Assembly: GCA_963846005.1 (NCBI GenBank)
Contig: CAWJUH010000007.1
Location: 310,001 to 374,000 of the forward strand
Source: CAVSUR01 sp963846005
Lineage (GTDB): Bacteria > Actinomycetota > Actinomycetes > Streptosporangiales > Streptosporangiaceae
Direction of reading: 5' to 3'
Length of the DNA stretch: 64,000 bases
A model generated the notes under the pieces. It did no database searches, was not told the DNA's origin, and was given only the letters and a program-made list of their open reading frames with translations. Position 1 is the stretch's first letter; every line of letters begins with the position of its first letter. This document shows, piece after piece, positions 62,006 to 64,000 of the stretch. A program made the translations under genes and the position numbers.

Positions 62006-64000
62006 TCAGTCCTGCTGGTCCGCGACCCGGATCCAGAACATCAGCCCCAGCCCGGCGTCGGCATGCTCGTTCCAGCCGTCTGCCCGGCCGCCCGGCCGCC
62101 CCGGCGGCGCCGTCCGCCCCGGCTGGGCCGGCGGCGCCGTCCGCCCCGGGCGCCCCGGCGGCCGGGGCCGGGCCGAAGTCCACCGCCAGTACCTCGCCCG
62201 CGATCAGCGCGGCGTGCTCGGTCAGCGCCTCGGCCAGCTCGGCGTCCGACGCCTGCCACCGCAGCGTGATCCGGTCGCTGAGGTTCAGACCGTCACTGCG
62301 GCGCGCATCCTGGATCAGCCGGACCACCTCGCGCGCGTGCCCCTCCCGGCGCAGCTGCGGGGTGAGCGTCGCCTCCAGGGCCACGGTCTCGCCGGACTCG
62401 GCGGCCACCGCCCAGCCCGACCGCGGGGTCTGGGTCACGATCACCTCGTCGGGAGTCAGGCGTACCGTCTCCCCGTCCACGATCACGTCGGCCGCCGCGT
62501 CCGGCCCGGTCAGCGCGGCCGCCAGCGCGGCCGGGTTGGCCGCCCTGATGGCCGCGGCGACGGCGGGCGTGCCCTTGCCGAACCGGCGGCCGAGAGCGCG
62601 GAAGTTCGGCTTGACCGCGTAGTCAACCAGCTCCCCGGCCACGTCGGCCAGCGGCTCCAGCGCGTGCACGTTCAGCTCGTCGGCGATCTGCCCGCGCAGC
62701 TCCTCCGGCAGCGCCGCGAACCCGGCCGCGCCGACCAGTGCGCGGGCCAGCGGCTGGCGCACCTTGAGCGTGGCCGCGGCCCGGGCCGAGCGGCCCAGCT
62801 CGACCAGCCGCCGGGCCAGTGCCATCTGCTCCGACAGCTGCGCGTCGATCAGCGACTCGTCGGCGGCCGGCCAGCTGGCCAGGTGCACGGAGTCGGGCGC
62901 GTCGGCGTCGCGCAGCACGTTCCAGACGTAGTCGGGCAGGAACGGCGCGATCGGCGCCATCAGCCGGGTCAGCGTCTCCAGGCACTCGTGCAAGGTGGCG
63001 AACGCCGCCGCGCCGCCGGCCGAGCCGGGCCCGTCCCAGAACCGGCGCCGGGACCGGCGCACGTACCAGTTGGACACGTCGTCGATGAACGCCGCCATCC
63101 GGCGGCCCGCGGTGGCCGAATCGAACGACTCCAGCGCCGCGGTGACGTCCCTGACCAGCGCGTGCAGCTCGCTGAGCAGCCACCGGTCCAGCACCGGCCG
63201 GTCCGCGGCCGGCGGCGCCGCCGCGGCCTGGCGGGCGTTCCGGTACTGGCCGCCGCGGGCCGCGGCGTTGGCGTACAGGACCAGGAACGAGACGGTATTC
63301 CAGTAGGTGAGCAGGACCTTGCGGACGATCTCCTCCAGCGCGCCCGCGCCGATCTTGCGGGTGGCCCAGGGCGAGCCGGCCGCGGCGAAGAACCAGCGCA
63401 CCGCGTCCGCGCTGTGCGCGTCCATCAGCGGGATCGGCTCCAGCACGTTGCCCAGGTGCTTGCTCATCTTGCGGCCGCGCTCGTCCACGACCAGCCCGAC
63501 GCAGACCACGTTCTGGTACGACGACCGGCCGAACAGCAGCGTGCCGACGGTCATCATCGAGTAGAACCAGCCGCGGGTCTGGTCGATCGCCTCGCAGATG
63601 AAGTCGGCCGGGTAGCCGCGGCGGAACTCGGCCTCATTGCGCAGCGGGGCGCCGTACTGCGCGAACGGCATCGCGCCTGAGTCGTACCAGACGTCGATGA
63701 CCTCGCTGACCCGGCGGGCCGGGCGGCCGCACTGCGGGCAGCCGAATCCGATCTCGTCGACGTAGGGCCGGTGCGGGTCCAGCCCGGTCAGGTCGCGGCC
63801 GGCCAGCTCCGACAGCTCGGCCAGGGTGCCGACGCAGGTCAGGTGCTCCTGCTCGCAGGTCCACACCGGCAGCGGGGTGCCCCAGTACCGGTTGCGCGAC
63901 AGCGCCCAGTCCACGTTGTTGCGCAGCCACTCCCCGTACCGGCCATGCTGGATCGTCGGCGGCTGCCAGTTGGTCTGCTCGTTCTGGGCCAGCAGCTCGT
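62006..64000 (-). CDS. ileS: Isoleucyl-tRNA synthetase, 3' part, frame broken near 62090
   Basis: The gene enters from the right edge, so the N-terminal catalytic half with its HIGH motif is outside. Visible: WALSRNRYWGTPLPVWTCEQ, the signature DVWYDSGAMPFAQYG, FICEAIDQTRGWFYSMM, and the KMSKS loop as RKMSKHLGN (the KMSKH variant of eukaryotic-type IleRS). Then comes the anticodon-binding domain (STAG-type W-Y-RR: NWYVRRSRRRFWDG) and the C-terminal domain (LDGETVRLTPDEV-like). A break in a Gly/Ala-rich run near 62090 separates it from the true end ADAGLGLMFWIRVADQQD at 62006. It charges tRNA-Ile. Confidence 0.94.

Overview
The window is 64 kb of very G+C-rich DNA with tightly packed genes, many GTG starts and ATGA/GTGA stop-start overlaps. 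Gene content points to an actinomycete: a mraZ-to-divIVA division and cell-wall cluster with sepF and yggT, an F420-type oxidoreductase, an ANTAR regulator, a SigB-type sigma factor, DUF3040 and DUF6458 proteins, and a TgpA/DUF58/MoxR operon. I cannot place it below the level of Actinomycetes from sequence alone. No tRNA, rRNA, CRISPR array, insertion sequence or phage gene is visible.

Left part (1-14 kb): the end of a sensor histidine kinase and its OmpR-type regulator; a xylose-type sugar ABC transporter (binding lipoprotein, ATPase, permease) ending in a strong hairpin; an FMN riboswitch followed by riboflavin genes ribE-ribBA-ribH; an XdhC-like and a MocA-like protein (molybdenum cofactor chemistry); an aldose epimerase; a gene-poor stretch with a WD40 remnant; and two unidentified reverse-strand genes.

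Middle (14-38 kb): an SseB-like gene and the shikimate genes aroC-aroK-aroB-aroQ, all broken by single-base indels as written. Then come an F420-dependent oxidoreductase, an ANTAR regulator, a glycosyltransferase with a hairpin that can mask its ribosome site, a PEP mutase-like enzyme, a SpoIIE-type phosphatase facing a SigB-like sigma/DUF6458 operon, NDH-2, pepQ-efp-nusB, dinB, DUF3040, and the reverse-strand moxR-DUF58-tgpA operon.

Right part (38-64 kb): mraZ, rsmH, ftsL, ftsI, murE, murF, mraY, murD, ftsW, murG, murC, ftsQ, then ftsZ, pgeF, yggS, sepF, yggT, divIVA and a membrane protein with an Ada-like Cys motif, facing the 3' part of ileS. mraZ has a promoter overlapped by four 10-bp-phased MraZ boxes, and ftsZ has its own promoter behind two large inverted repeats. 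Together these genes make the peptidoglycan precursor (MurC-F, MraY, MurG) and build the divisome (FtsZ, SepF, FtsQ, FtsL, FtsW, FtsI) and polar-growth scaffold (DivIVA).

Two features run through the whole window. Short in-frame tandem repeats (12 to 36 bp) encode low-complexity protein segments, and division proteins carry unusually long disordered regions. There are also many single-base reading-frame breaks, extremely dense at 14.4-18.5 kb and sporadic elsewhere (ribE, tgpA, ftsI, murD, murC, ileS). Because the protein sense is conserved on both sides of each break, and the genes are normally essential, I read most of them as sequence or assembly errors. Frame-broken genes are reported over their full extent.
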